Shown here: positions 1-8,652 of the stretch, piece after piece
How positions within the stretch are numbered: the stretch's first letter is position 1
Layout: every line of letters starts with the position of its first letter
Assembly: GCA_900074725.1 (NCBI GenBank)
Contig: LT598454.1
Span: 998,854 to 1,062,853, forward strand
Direction of reading: 5' to 3'
Source of the DNA: Lachancea dasiensis
Taxonomy: Eukaryota; Ascomycota; Saccharomycetes; Saccharomycetales; Saccharomycetaceae
Length of the DNA: 64,000 nucleotides
Notes under the pieces: generated by a model
What the model saw: only the letters and a program-made list of their open reading frames with translations
Databases searched by the model: none
Told to the model about the DNA's origin: nothing
Made by a program: the position numbers and the translations under genes

Positions 1-604
1 CCGCGTTTCTCTCCTGGGCCTGGTCCAGGGCGTACAGGGCGTTCGCACGAACGCTAGGACGCTCCTTGTAATTGTTCAAAATTTGAAAAAATAATTGTGT
101 TACCATGAAGGCATTCTTACTATCCATCTGTATGACATTGAGCACAGCATAGATAGCGGTTTTCTTCAATTGTTCTGATTCTGAGTTTGAATGCAGTAAC
201 GCGTAGGAAGACTTGAGACATTCGTCAAGATACGAAGTTATGGGAACCGAAGACAGCGTTCGAAGTGCCAGCACTTGAAGAGGCTCGGATCCCGATTTAA
301 AGTCGCCTATAATCAATGGCAATGCCTCTTCGAGGTGTGACGATTTTGTAGCGGCCATTGCAGCAACAAAATTGTGGCATATTCGCTTTACCTCGAAATC
401 ATCTTCGATTGGCCAAAATTGCAGTATCTCTGGGAATAGAAGAGCCATCTCCGAGGAGTATCCCAAGGTGATGTTGGCTACGATCTTTTTCAATGCGTTC
501 TTTCGCTTAGTGGCAGAAGCTCGATGTTTTTTTGAATGGCTCTGCTGAAGTTCATTTCGAATCTCGTACGCTCTATACTTTGAAAATATTCGTTGATCGG
601 ACAT
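1..604 (-). CDS. APL1: AP-2 adaptor complex beta subunit, N-terminal part (runs off the left edge)
   Basis: Large beta-type subunit of the AP-2 clathrin adaptor, which links cargo and clathrin in endocytosis at the plasma membrane. About 201 N-terminal codons are in the window, starting at the ATG whose complement is 602-604 (MSDQRIFSKYRAYEIRNELQ); the rest lies beyond base 1. The visible part is the start of the adaptin trunk, a series of alpha-helical repeats, and includes the blocks RRKNALKKI-like, FWPIEDDFEVKRICHNFV and LQVLALRTLSSVP. These resemble S. cerevisiae Apl1 (YJR005W) much more closely than Apl2 or Apl6, judged from memory of the family. In S. cerevisiae APL1 neighbours POL31, which here lies 12 kb away, so the order has been rearranged. 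No stop interrupts the visible part. Confidence 0.9.
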   Translation of the reverse strand, partial: MSDQRIFSKYRAYEIRNELQQSHSKKHRASATKRKNALKKIVANITLGYSSEMALLFPEILQFWPIEDDFEVKRICHNFVAAMAATKSSHLEEALPLIIGDFKSGSEPLQVLALRTLSSVPITSYLDECLKSSYALLHSNSESEQLKKTAIYAVLNVIQMDSKNAFMVTQLFFQILNNYKERPSVRANALYALDQAQERNA

Positions 605-911
605 TGAGTCGTCCAGTATAACAGAGCCCTTTCTGAAGGCCTTCAACGTGCACGTTTATGTCAAACCGTTAACGATTTGGTATTACTACCTAGGAATTAT
701 ACTCAAGGCCGGAACGTGAGCAGTGATAGACGAGCCAGAGATTGGCCAATGGAACAAAACATTACGTTGACTACGTTATGGATGGATTTAGCTCTCCCTA
801 CCGACTAGTTTAATGATACGATTCTTACTCTAAACTGCTCCTTTGAATATCGTGATGTACTTTCTCGAAAACTTATATCTAGTTGTATGTATAGAGCGAT
901 GTTATTACTGC
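605..911. other. Intergenic: APL1 promoter and SSK1 3' region
   Basis: About 300 bases between the APL1 start and the SSK1 stop, both on the minus strand. It should hold the APL1 promoter and the SSK1 transcript end. I see no tRNA, repeat or convincing reading frame. Confidence 0.6.
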
Positions 912-2750
912 TTAAACTGTGAATTGGTCGCTCAGTTTAGAAGGCACTTGAGGGGCAGCGGCCCTCTGTACAGACAGCGGTGAATTTCCGGAAACTTGAG
1001 CTGATGTTCCATCTTTTTCTGCCAATAATTTCTCATGGCCCTCTTTCCACTCGTTGAAATCGATGAGAGCTTGCATGCATCCCCATTCAGTGATCTTTCG
1101 AGTTAGCCAGTCCAGGTTCACGGGTTTAGTAAGATAATCGTTGCAACCGGCCAATATGGCCTCGGCTTTGTCTGTTACTGAGTTTGAAGCCGTAAGAGCC
1201 ACAATAATCACCGGCGCCTTTCTTCGGCGAATGCTGAAAGGCTCTATAGGTATATCTCTTTGCAATCCATCTACAACAACGCGCCCGGATTCAAGAGCAT
1301 GTGGACTAGCTCCATTCTGTTTTTCGAGCAATCGAATCTCTTTAGCTGCTTCTATTCCGGATAGAAGCGGTAACCCTAAATCCATCAAAATCAAATGAAT
1401 GCCCCCTTCTTTCCACTTTTCCACCGCCTCGACACCATTTTTGGCGGCCTTATAAGATATTTTATGCTTGCGCAGGAACGATAACAGTATCGTTTGGTTG
1501 ATCATGTTATCCTCAACCACCAAGACGTTAAGTTTAGGAAACACTTTTTCTCTGGTAATAGCTTCAGTTGTAACTGGCTCCATTGCGAGATGGAACGGTG
1601 ATGCTTCTCTTTGAACGATTGGGTCCCGCGACAGTACCACCCCGATTTCTCCCTCAACAAGTGCGGAATGTGGAGGCACAGAGGTTGGGAGTAATGAAGG
1701 CACGTTACTGCTGGTTGTCAGCGTTGGCGATGTCACATTTGGGGACGGTAAATTGACGTCACCTTCGAAGCCACGCGGCAACAGAAGTATCGCCTGTTTA
1801 TGCTCCGCATTTTCTTCGTCATTAGTTAAGCTCAATTTTCGCAGTTGCTCTTCATCTACTATCAGTTTGTAATCCGCTAATTCTTCCATGAAAGGTATTG
1901 GTTCCTCCACCTGCTGATCAATAGGATCATCTAGTTGGTCATCAACGTCGTTAAAAACAGCGATGTCATCTGTGTGTGAGAACACAATCAGAGCTTCAGC
2001 AGCTTTCTGTGTGCTGGTCCCGCCAAAAAGTACCTTGCACACGTCTATCACCATTTCATCTGGTGAGAGTAGCGATTGGTGTACCTGTGGCCGGGGTAAA
2101 TCGTCCTGGCTAGGCTCTATAAGGATGGGGCCTGAGTTGAGGTTACACGAAAATCTCCGGGAAACGCCGAGTCTAACAGGAGAAAAAGAGCACGGCTCCG
2201 TAAGATGAGACTCTTTGTTAATTGCTCGCAGTGGTGCCATCGGAGTTGAACTAGACGTGCATCCAACAGTATTGCGAGCGCGGGGCGGCAGCGGAGAATC
2301 CACGTTGGATGATTTCGGGCTACATTCTCTCGAGGCTTGCCAGGATTTCGCCCCATGATCAATGTCCATCGGTATCGACTTCGCTGGCATAGGATGTAAC
2401 AGCTGGTCTCTTGTCAGCTCCAGCCTGGCCGTGTCTTTTATGGGTTGCTGGTCCCCGAGAGGTTTACTCCCCATCCCACAGTTACACAAGCAGCCAATGG
2501 CTATCCCAAAATTATCATTTTCCATGGCCCATCGGGTACTACTGAACTTAGCAAAAATGCGATCCTTCAAGTCGTCAATCGTATCTGTCTTGACGTATTC
2601 TATTGCTGTAGCCTGACCTGTCATATTAGGCGATGAACTCGACGCTTCCAGGCGTACCCAAACCTTTAAAACACCTTCATTCGTACTTACCAGCCCCTTT
2701 AGGTTCGATGGACTCGCAACAGAGTTCCTGAACCCGGAGTACGTGCTCAT
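912..2750 (-). CDS. SSK1: Ssk1-type response regulator of the osmostress MAPK pathway
   Basis: Cytoplasmic response regulator at the end of the Sln1-Ypd1 phosphorelay. In the family, the unphosphorylated form activates Ssk2/Ssk22 and so the Hog1 kinase. The 612-residue product ends in a receiver domain (about residues 410-570). This contains LNVLVVEDN (acidic pocket), LILMDLGLP with the phospho-accepting aspartate at residue 457, and VALTAS followed by YLTKPV with the conserved lysine. The N-terminal 100 residues (KVWVRLE to GIAIG) look like a small ubiquitin-like fold, and the middle is low-complexity and serine/proline rich. S. cerevisiae Ssk1 is about 100 residues longer, the difference lying in the linker. 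It diverges from NSE1 across a 122-base shared promoter. Synteny with YLR006C-YLR010C supports the name. Confidence 0.93.
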   Translation of the reverse strand: MSTYSGFRNSVASPSNLKGLVSTNEGVLKVWVRLEASSSSPNMTGQATAIEYVKTDTIDDLKDRIFAKFSSTRWAMENDNFGIAIGCLCNCGMGSKPLGDQQPIKDTARLELTRDQLLHPMPAKSIPMDIDHGAKSWQASRECSPKSSNVDSPLPPRARNTVGCTSSSTPMAPLRAINKESHLTEPCSFSPVRLGVSRRFSCNLNSGPILIEPSQDDLPRPQVHQSLLSPDEMVIDVCKVLFGGTSTQKAAEALIVFSHTDDIAVFNDVDDQLDDPIDQQVEEPIPFMEELADYKLIVDEEQLRKLSLTNDEENAEHKQAILLLPRGFEGDVNLPSPNVTSPTLTTSSNVPSLLPTSVPPHSALVEGEIGVVLSRDPIVQREASPFHLAMEPVTTEAITREKVFPKLNVLVVEDNMINQTILLSFLRKHKISYKAAKNGVEAVEKWKEGGIHLILMDLGLPLLSGIEAAKEIRLLEKQNGASPHALESGRVVVDGLQRDIPIEPFSIRRRKAPVIIVALTASNSVTDKAEAILAGCNDYLTKPVNLDWLTRKITEWGCMQALIDFNEWKEGHEKLLAEKDGTSAQVSGNSPLSVQRAAAPQVPSKLSDQFTV

Positions 2751-2872
2751 GGGGGTTTGTTCCTTTTAAGTTGCAGTGAATTCTTACAGTTTATAGGTTG
2801 TCGAAATTTCCCATATTTGATATCATCACTTTACATAGTCAGAATATATAAAAACTCGTCCGCTCCACAACA
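2751..2872. promoter_or_regulatory. Shared SSK1/NSE1 divergent promoter
   Basis: Only 122 bases separate the two start codons, so both genes must share this promoter. The segment ATATATAAAA around 2844-2853 is a TATA-like element lying about 20-30 bases upstream of the NSE1 ATG. No factor site can be named with confidence. Confidence 0.45.
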
Positions 2873-3712
2873 ATGGAAGGGGACCCCCCTGAGGTGTCAA
2901 AAAATTGCAAAGTATTGAGTGAGGATGATAAGAATAAGTACTTGCTACAATATCTCCTTTTACATCGAGGATCTTGCGAAGAGTATCAGCTTTTAGAGGC
3001 GCTGAAAACGTTAGATGATTCCAATGATTCTGGAGTGGAAAGCTGGGAAGTGAACCTCAAAAATCGGATAACGAATATTAACATTAGTTTGAGACGGTTA
3101 GACTACAAAGTCATCAGACAAATGGGCCGTCTTGGGGCTTGGAGTTACGTATACGTGGATTTAGCTCCAGGTGACGATACGAAACTTGCTACTGCTTTCA
3201 AACCAGATGATCTCAAGTTCGTGCAATGGGCCATTAACAAGTTTTTGGGCGAAGATACTGAACCACAGGTAGTACGAGGTGTGAAATCCAAGGTGGAGAA
3301 CGCTGTGGATCAAGTTTTAAGCGAAAGGTTTGGAGAGTCTCATTTTGCAGGTTTGAATAAAAGGGTATTCTATACGTGCGGCTCGTCTGAGCTCTGCCAA
3401 TGCGAGATAATAAATGCCCTGCAAGCTGAAAAAGTCCTTTCAAGACTATGTCAATTGCGGTGGTTTTACGAGTCAAGCCAGGGGCGTTTTGGTCTCGACG
3501 TTAGAGCATTGGCGGAGCTTCAGGAATATATAAAGGGCCGGTTCGATATTCCAAATTGCGTTGTCTGCAATGATCTAACATTGGAAGGAGCTATGTGCCA
3601 GTGCAGCGAGAGTGCGTGGCATGTTACTTGCTTACGACATTTTCTAACTCACGTAGGGGATACGTGCCAGAATTGTGGGGGAAGCATGAAGGATGCGATA
3701 TACATGGCATAA
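2873..3712 (+). CDS. NSE1: Smc5/6 complex subunit Nse1 (RING-like E3 partner)
   Basis: Subunit of the Smc5/6 DNA repair complex that works with Nse3 and Nse4. The 279-residue protein has winged-helix-like segments (about residues 20-215) and a C-terminal variant RING. The RING has the pairs CVVC, CQC, HVTC and CQNC (about residues 228-268), with the histidine in WHVTC completing the ligand set. S. cerevisiae Nse1 is longer (336 residues), so loops are shorter here. The start is the first ATG after the TATA-like element. It converges on PAM18 with about 160 bases between stops. Position between SSK1 and PAM18 matches YLR007W. The name is secure from RING pattern plus synteny, though N-terminal similarity is low. 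Confidence 0.88.
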   Translation: MEGDPPEVSKNCKVLSEDDKNKYLLQYLLLHRGSCEEYQLLEALKTLDDSNDSGVESWEVNLKNRITNINISLRRLDYKVIRQMGRLGAWSYVYVDLAPGDDTKLATAFKPDDLKFVQWAINKFLGEDTEPQVVRGVKSKVENAVDQVLSERFGESHFAGLNKRVFYTCGSSELCQCEIINALQAEKVLSRLCQLRWFYESSQGRFGLDVRALAELQEYIKGRFDIPNCVVCNDLTLEGAMCQCSESAWHVTCLRHFLTHVGDTCQNCGGSMKDAIYMA

Positions 3713-3873
3713 TGCAAGTGCAAAAACTCTATTCGCGGTGATAACGATGGTGTTTACAAGCGTTGTCGAAAGCCGCGCATTAAAAAGTGTTAATATCTAC
3801 ATGTATAATTTACAGAGCGCCAGAAAAAAAAAATACTATCTACTGCCATCATTCCGCGAGCTATACTCAAAAT

Positions 3874-4371
3874 TCACTTCTTCAGGCCTCTTTTCTCCAA
3901 GAAGTCCTTAGCTTCATTAATCTTGGTCGCCAAGTAAGGGCTTCCGCCTTTATCCGGGTGGTTAGCGAGCATGATACGTCTGTGAACCTCTTTCAGTTTT
4001 TTGCGATTAAGGCTGGCCTCGTTAAGATTTAAAATCTGCAATGCTTCCTTGACGTTCATTTTGTTGTCGAAACCACCTTTCGCGAACTGCACCGCAGCCT
4101 TACCACCGCCCACAGCTTTCGATATGCTTTTATAAGCCCCGGCAGCAAAATAAAGTCCTAAGAAGCCTCCAACGCTACTTAGTACTGGGTGTTGGCCCAT
4201 AAAATGTAAGCAATCGTCGAAAACTTGGTCCATCTTTGGCCTTTGTTGTATCTTTTGCTGTGGCGCCATTTCTGTCTCATTTTGGCCCAAAAACAGCTCG
4301 TTTGGACGTTCCGAAGCCCCTGGGTTGCCCGATCCCGGGATTGCAAGCTGTGGAGCTTCTAGAGGCGCCAT
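3874..4371 (-). CDS. PAM18: Mitochondrial import motor J-protein Pam18/Tim14
   Basis: Inner-membrane J-domain co-chaperone of the PAM motor; it stimulates mtHsp70 (Ssc1) to pull preproteins through TIM23. The 165-residue protein has a hydrophilic N-terminal tail facing the intermembrane space, one membrane segment at about residues 62-80 (PVLSSVGGFLGLYFAAGAY), and a short C-terminal J domain. The HPD signature is at residues 138-140 (MLANHPDKGGSP) and the ending KDFLEKRGLKK is typical of Tim14. S. cerevisiae Pam18 is 168 residues. The WGD species have a paralog (Mdj7/Pam18 pair); one copy is expected here. It diverges from RLP24. Confidence 0.95.
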   Translation of the reverse strand: MAPLEAPQLAIPGSGNPGASERPNELFLGQNETEMAPQQKIQQRPKMDQVFDDCLHFMGQHPVLSSVGGFLGLYFAAGAYKSISKAVGGGKAAVQFAKGGFDNKMNVKEALQILNLNEASLNRKKLKEVHRRIMLANHPDKGGSPYLATKINEAKDFLEKRGLKK

Positions 4372-4478
4372 TTAACCTTCTAATATTTGATTGATAGTTT
4401 GTTCGAGGATGAAGTACTCAAGTTCAAGAAATACCAAATTTGTTCATAGCTTATTTTCACAGTATAAAAAATATAAAG

Positions 4479-4548
4479 TGAAAAATTTTTGATTAAATAG
4501 TAGACCTCATCTCATCTCATCTCATCTCATCATATCAAGCTCATCGAG
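4479..4548 (+). promoter_or_regulatory. RRPE and PAC-type ribosome-biogenesis promoter elements
   Basis: TGAAAAATTTTT at 4479-4490 matches the RRPE element, and CTCATCGAG at 4540-4548 resembles the reverse of the PAC element (GCGATGAG). Between them lies a perfect run of five CTCAT units (4506-4530), giving repeated GATGAG cores on the minus strand. RRPE and PAC (Stb3 and Dot6/Tod6 targets) typically control ribosome biogenesis genes, which fits RLP24 starting at 4662. Confidence 0.65.
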
Positions 4549-4661
4549 TTTAACACTGACGCTTTTCTGAAGGAAGGGCTCCAGCCAGCTGTAAAGAAAA
4601 GGAGGTAATAGTGTGCTTGATAATCGCTTTTATTGAATACCACTTAGAGTAAATCGGAACA

Positions 4662-5261
4662 ATGAGAGTCTACAGTTGCCATTTTTGTTCGTCCCCTGTG
4701 TACCCAGGCCATGGTATCATGTTTGTGAGGAATGACGCCAAAGAGTTCAGATTTTGTAGGTCCAAATGCCACAAGAATTTCAAACAACGCAGAAACCCTA
4801 GGAAGCTGCGCTGGACCAAGGCTTTCCGGAAGGCCGCGGGAAAAGAGCTGGCTGTCGACAGTACGCTGGCGTTTGCTCAACGCAGAAACGTCCCTGTGCG
4901 TTACAACCGTGAACTGGTTGCGACAACTTTAAGAGCGATGGCAAGAGTCGAGGAGATTAGACAAAAGAGAGAACGTGCATTCTACAAAAACCGTATGCGT
5001 GGAAACCAAGAACGCGATTTCCTCAGAGACAAGAAACTTGTCGAGTCGCATCCAGAACTTCTTAAGGTCAGGGATGTGGAGCTTGCCCGTGCGGAGGCCA
5101 AGCAAGCTGCCAAGGAGGGAGATGTCGGCGAAGAAAGCGAGGAAATGGACGTGGACAGCGAAATGGAAAGCGAAGAAGAAGACGAAGAGGAAGAAGAGGC
5201 CCAGAAACAAAAAGTTCTGCTCACCAACAAGCGCAAGAACAACAAGAAAATTGCTTTCTAA
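4662..5261 (+). CDS. RLP24: 60S ribosome biogenesis factor Rlp24
   Basis: Nuclear placeholder for ribosomal protein eL24 on pre-60S particles; in the family its C-terminus recruits and activates the AAA-ATPase Drg1, which removes it in the cytoplasm. The product is 199 residues, as in S. cerevisiae. The N-terminus carries the zinc-binding set C6, C9, C32 and C36 (SCHFC, FCRSKC). A basic middle is followed by a long acidic stretch (about residues 150-182, mostly D and E) and a basic tail (NKRKNNKK). Codon choice is strongly biased toward preferred yeast codons, which suggests high expression. The promoter carries RRPE and PAC-like sites. Position matches YLR009W. Confidence 0.96.
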   Translation: MRVYSCHFCSSPVYPGHGIMFVRNDAKEFRFCRSKCHKNFKQRRNPRKLRWTKAFRKAAGKELAVDSTLAFAQRRNVPVRYNRELVATTLRAMARVEEIRQKRERAFYKNRMRGNQERDFLRDKKLVESHPELLKVRDVELARAEAKQAAKEGDVGEESEEMDVDSEMESEEEDEEEEEAQKQKVLLTNKRKNNKKIAF

Positions 5262-6030
5262 GATGGTGGGTCCACGACATCCAACTACTGGTAAATTATT
5301 CAAATTTTGTATATTAGACTTCGGAGGTTTTAGTGTACTTCCAACTTAAGCATTAGTTGTGTACGCGGCGCAAGCACGGTCCTACAAGCGGAATCCATAT
5401 CAAAGACTAGCGGTTATAAAAACTGCCTTGGTTAGTCTGTAGTCCGTACGGGTACCTCTCAAGGTAGAGGCTTAAGCAAGCGGGAAGCCGACTATAAGGC
5501 AAATGAAAGTACGATGTGTAGGGCTAAAGGATCATACTTATCCCAGATTCAATTTTTTGCCACATGTGAAATTTGAGAGCACGGTTTCATGATGAGCTCC
5601 TTGGTATAGCACCACAAATTTGCGCTCTCCCTCATTTCGCAATGACCCTTCTAAGGTGTTGTCTGATATGCATTTCGGTATCGTACAACTCGCTTAACAA
5701 TATAAAGCTAGCTCCTCCCACACATATACATACACCAACACTTGACCATGTTTATAAAAACATGTGGACCGTCTGGGCGCGAGATGACATGGAGCGGGGG
5801 GGTGGACAAAATGGACAGTCTTCCGCTTGGGTACTCCTGTCTTTCACCAAACTGACTCACTAGGCTAGTAAAAATAAAGCGCATAAGGAGTCTGCGACAC
5901 AAATTCTCCGTTGCACTGCTTAAATTTTCTTAAGGCGGGAACACTTCCGACTCTATTTCAGGAAAGGCCACAAAGTTGTCTTCGTCGCACACGGCTGGCC
6001 ATTCGACCTACGTGCTAATCTTTGAGCTCT
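5262..6030. other. Intergenic between RLP24 and the TEN1-like gene
   Basis: About 770 bases between two convergent genes. Short open frames exist but have poor composition and no recognisable family. An ATGATGA box-C-like motif (5587-5593) and a CTGA box-D-like motif (5663-5666) occur, but no terminal stem was found, so no snoRNA is called. CA-rich ACACATATACATACAC lies near 5720. Confidence 0.5.
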
Positions 6031-6444
6031 TCAGGATGTGTATCCTGCGCTAACTTCTCTCCACATAGTTCCGGCTTCACTATGCCAAAAAAGCCTGAAG
6101 GCCTTCAGGTCTGTGAGGGACCAAACTTTCAAATCCATGACCTCGATCACCCCATTCAAAGTGCAACACATCATGTCGCAGATACTTCCTTCCAATAGTC
6201 TTTTCCCACCTATGCATTTTTCGTAGCACGTTTCTCCCACTGCTACTTTCAATTCACCTAAGTAATTATTACAGCTCAATTCCCTCAAGTTCCGTAGCAC
6301 CAATTGCAGCTTGGCTGCATCATGCGCTTCTGATTGCAGCCCAACACATTGCCCTATGATTCGTAGCCTCTCCATTCCTCCATCTGCACATTTTGTCGCG
6401 GCCCAAACACCAGCCTCTTCCACATCAGTAAATATCAAACTCAT
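6031..6444 (-). CDS. TEN1: Probable Ten1 telomere-capping protein
   Basis: A 137-residue protein from the ATG whose complement is 6442-6444. In the Cdc13-Stn1-Ten1 (CST) complex, Ten1 is a small OB-fold subunit that caps telomeres. The pattern here fits an OB fold: an early strand RLRIIGQCVGL, a central strand pair around KLQLVLRNL and ELKVAVG, and a later CDMMCCTLNGVIEVMDLKVWSL block. Ten1 sequences diverge quickly, so the call rests mainly on position: it follows RLP24 exactly as YLR010C does in S. cerevisiae, on the same relative strand. Length is somewhat below the S. cerevisiae protein (160). No upstream TACTAAC was seen that would suggest a missing first exon. A species-specific OB-fold protein is the alternative. 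Confidence 0.6.
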   Translation of the reverse strand: MSLIFTDVEEAGVWAATKCADGGMERLRIIGQCVGLQSEAHDAAKLQLVLRNLRELSCNNYLGELKVAVGETCYEKCIGGKRLLEGSICDMMCCTLNGVIEVMDLKVWSLTDLKAFRLFWHSEAGTMWREVSAGYTS

Positions 6445-6603
6445 TCCCACACCTTTTCACCTTACTAGGGATCTCGGTGCCGGGGTTTGAGAGGGACATG
6501 AAGCTGTTGGTTTCCTTAATTCACCTGTCATTTGTTAAAAGTTACCTTCGATTATTTAGCTTGTAAAATTAATGCATGCTAGGCTATCCTTCACATCGCA
6601 TAA

Positions 6604-6855
6604 TTTGAACAACAACTAGATCAATTACCCAAAGGGCCAAAACTTTTCGATGAGGATCGAAATGAGACCATATTGTTCAATCACCAAGATGCGGTTTGTA
6701 GGCAAGTGTTTGGATGGTTTGAACTGGTGGCTTTAATGGGCAAAGTATCAACCCTTAGAGCGGACGACATGGATCAGCATATGCTAAAAAATCTATATAA
6801 GGAGTGCCAACATGCTATAATGATTGTAAGGTCTTCCTTTTGCTATTTTCAATAA
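6604..6855 (+). pseudogene. Orphan open fragment upstream of THI5, possible gene relic
   Basis: An open stretch of about 83 codons with no ATG near its beginning; it is closed by TAA at 6601-6603 upstream and by a stop at 6853-6855. The translation is rich in features of real protein: charged helices, an aromatic helix (VFGWFELVALMGK) and KNLYKECQHAIMI. This looks faintly like the regulatory-domain helices of Zn2Cys6 transcription factors, but I cannot assign a family. It ends just 38 bases before the THI5 ATG. It may be the last piece of a gene lost when this chromosomal junction formed, or chance. Confidence 0.3.
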
Positions 6856-6893
6856 CCATCATCCCATCAGATATCTGCTACTGAAGTAAAACA

Positions 6894-7922
6894 ATGTCTT
6901 CCAACAAGATCACATTTTTATTGAACTGGCAACCAGCTCCATACCACATTCCCATCTTTCTGGCTAGCCAGAGGGGCCTTTTCAAAGAACAAGGTTTGGA
7001 TGTTGCTCTCTTGGAACCTACCAATCCATCGGACGTTACCGAATTGATAGGTTCCGGTAAAGTCGACATGGGCTTGAAAGCTATGATTCATACCCTGGCT
7101 GCTAAAGCGAGAGGCTTTCCAGTCACTTCGGTTGCCTCTTTGTTGGACGAACCCTTCACTGGTTTATTGTACATGGCTGGCCGCGGCATCACCGACGACT
7201 TCCAATCCCTCAGAGGTAAGAAAATTGGGTACGTTGGTGAATTCGGCAAAATTCAGTTGGACGAACTTACCAAGCACTATGGTATGAGCCCCTCGGACTA
7301 CACTGCCGTCAGGTGTGGTATGAATGTTGCCAAATACATCATCGAAGGCAAGATTGACGCTGGTATCGGTATTGAATGCATGCAGCAAGTCGAACTGGAG
7401 GAATACTTGAAGAGAGAGGGTAAACCTGTTACTGATGCCAAAATGTTGAGGATTGACAAGCTGGCTTGTCTCGGCTGTTGCTGTTTCTGCACGATTCTCT
7501 ACATCTGCAACGATAAGTTCTTGGCTGCCAACCCAGAGAAGGTTAGAAAGTTCTTGACAGCTGTTAAAAAGGCTACTGACTATGTTTTGGCAAGCCCAAT
7601 TGACGCGTGGAAAGAATATGTCGATTTTAAACCGGAATTGGATACCGACATGAGTTTCAAGCAATACCAAAGATGCTACGCTTACTTCTCTTCGTCCTTG
7701 TTCAATGTCCACCGCGACTGGAACAAGGTTACCGGCTACGGTAAGAGACTAGAAATATTGCCAATTGATTACAAGGCTAACTACACCAATGAATACCTAT
7801 CCTGGGAGGAGCCTAATGAAGCCGAAGATCCTTTAGAGGCTCAAAGACTTATGACCGTTCATCAAGAAAGCTGCAGAGACAACGGCGGGTTCAAGAGATT
7901 AAATGTTCCGCTCAAGACTTAG
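6894..7922 (+). CDS. THI5: HMP-phosphate synthase (thiamine pyrimidine precursor), THI5/11/12/13 family
   Basis: Makes 4-amino-5-hydroxymethyl-2-methylpyrimidine phosphate for thiamine. In this family the pyrimidine is built from PLP and a histidine of the enzyme itself, in a single-turnover, iron-dependent reaction. The 342-residue protein is close to the S. cerevisiae length. The PLP lysine K62 and donor histidine H66 lie in [11 protein letters not shown], and the cysteine cluster CCCFC is at residues 195-199, all at the family's positions. The C-terminus keeps [10 protein letters not shown]. The start gives the usual [14 protein letters not shown]. In S. cerevisiae these genes are subtelomeric; here a single copy lies internally at a synteny junction beside a tRNA. 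Thiamine-repressed expression is likely but no element was identified. Confidence 0.96.
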   Translation: MSSNKITFLLNWQPAPYHIPIFLASQRGLFKEQGLDVALLEPTNPSDVTELIGSGKVDMGLKAMIHTLAAKARGFPVTSVASLLDEPFTGLLYMAGRGITDDFQSLRGKKIGYVGEFGKIQLDELTKHYGMSPSDYTAVRCGMNVAKYIIEGKIDAGIGIECMQQVELEEYLKREGKPVTDAKMLRIDKLACLGCCCFCTILYICNDKFLAANPEKVRKFLTAVKKATDYVLASPIDAWKEYVDFKPELDTDMSFKQYQRCYAYFSSSLFNVHRDWNKVTGYGKRLEILPIDYKANYTNEYLSWEEPNEAEDPLEAQRLMTVHQESCRDNGGFKRLNVPLKT

Positions 7923-8122
7923 ATGCTAGTAAAGCTTTGGTAGAATTTTTTATTGAGACAAATACAGCGTTTTGCAAAACTTATGTAATGGTAACTTTTC
8001 TAGCAGCCAGATCAGCTATACAACCAAGACTAAACTCGAATAAGATATACGCACTTGTGCTCCGCGCAGGAATTACAGAGAGTTCAGCCCAATCCACAAT
8101 TTAAGCAAAAAAAAGGAAATAA

Positions 8123-8204
8123 CGACAACTGCAGGATTCGAACCTGCGCGGGCAGAGCCCAAAAGATTTCTAATCTTACGCCTTAACCACTCGGCCAAAT
8201 TGCC
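8123..8204 (-). tRNA. tRNA-Ser(AGA)
   Basis: Read on the minus strand the gene starts GGCAATTTGGCCGAGTGGTT and ends with the T-arm GCAGGTTCGAATCCTGC, acceptor AGTTGTC and discriminator G. It is 82 bases long with the long variable arm (TTGGGCTCTGCCCG) expected of class II tRNA-Ser. The anticodon loop TTAGAAA gives anticodon AGA (read as IGA), decoding UCU and UCC. There is no intron, as in S. cerevisiae tS(AGA), which it matches closely. Confidence 0.97.
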
Positions 8205-8652
8205 ATATTTCAAAATTCAGTGCTGCTAAAAATGCTATATAATGAATGCTAAATACGGGACTTGGGCCAGAGGCTATTCAGCGAGTCCATGTAGCCATGA
8301 GGCACCGATAAGAAAATATAAGGGGCACTCAGTTGGCCTCGGTCGAGATAGCATGATGTTTTGAGATCGTACGTTAGAATGCTTTCCTGAGAGTTGAGCC
8401 AGAGCACTGGAAAACATATGAAAAAAGACCGATCGATCAAAACAAATACAAAGATCAGATATGGAGGAAGCAAGTCAATAGTGAATACCCAGAAGGTCTA
8501 TTGGGTACCATAGTCCGTCAGTAGCCTAAATTCTTCAAGTTGAATTTGTGATAAAATACCAATGTCACGAAAACAAGACCATCGCATAAATTACAAAATT
8601 CAATTAGCTCTTCTTCGAAAAATACCTTCAGACCCTAGTTATGAAATCTTGT
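8205..8652. other. Intergenic between tRNA-Ser(AGA) and RBG2
   Basis: About 450 bases, A+T rich in parts. It carries the tRNA upstream flank and the 3' flank of RBG2. I see no credible gene or mobile-element remnant here, although tRNA flanks are common insertion sites in yeasts. Confidence 0.5.

Noticed and set aside
5587-5666. Box C (ATGATGA) and box D (CTGA) suggesting a C/D snoRNA
   Set aside because: No terminal stem, no clear second box pair, and no syntenic snoRNA known to me at this place.
5573-5863. 96-codon frame downstream of RLP24
   Set aside because: Composition is not protein-like and there is no homolog I recognise.
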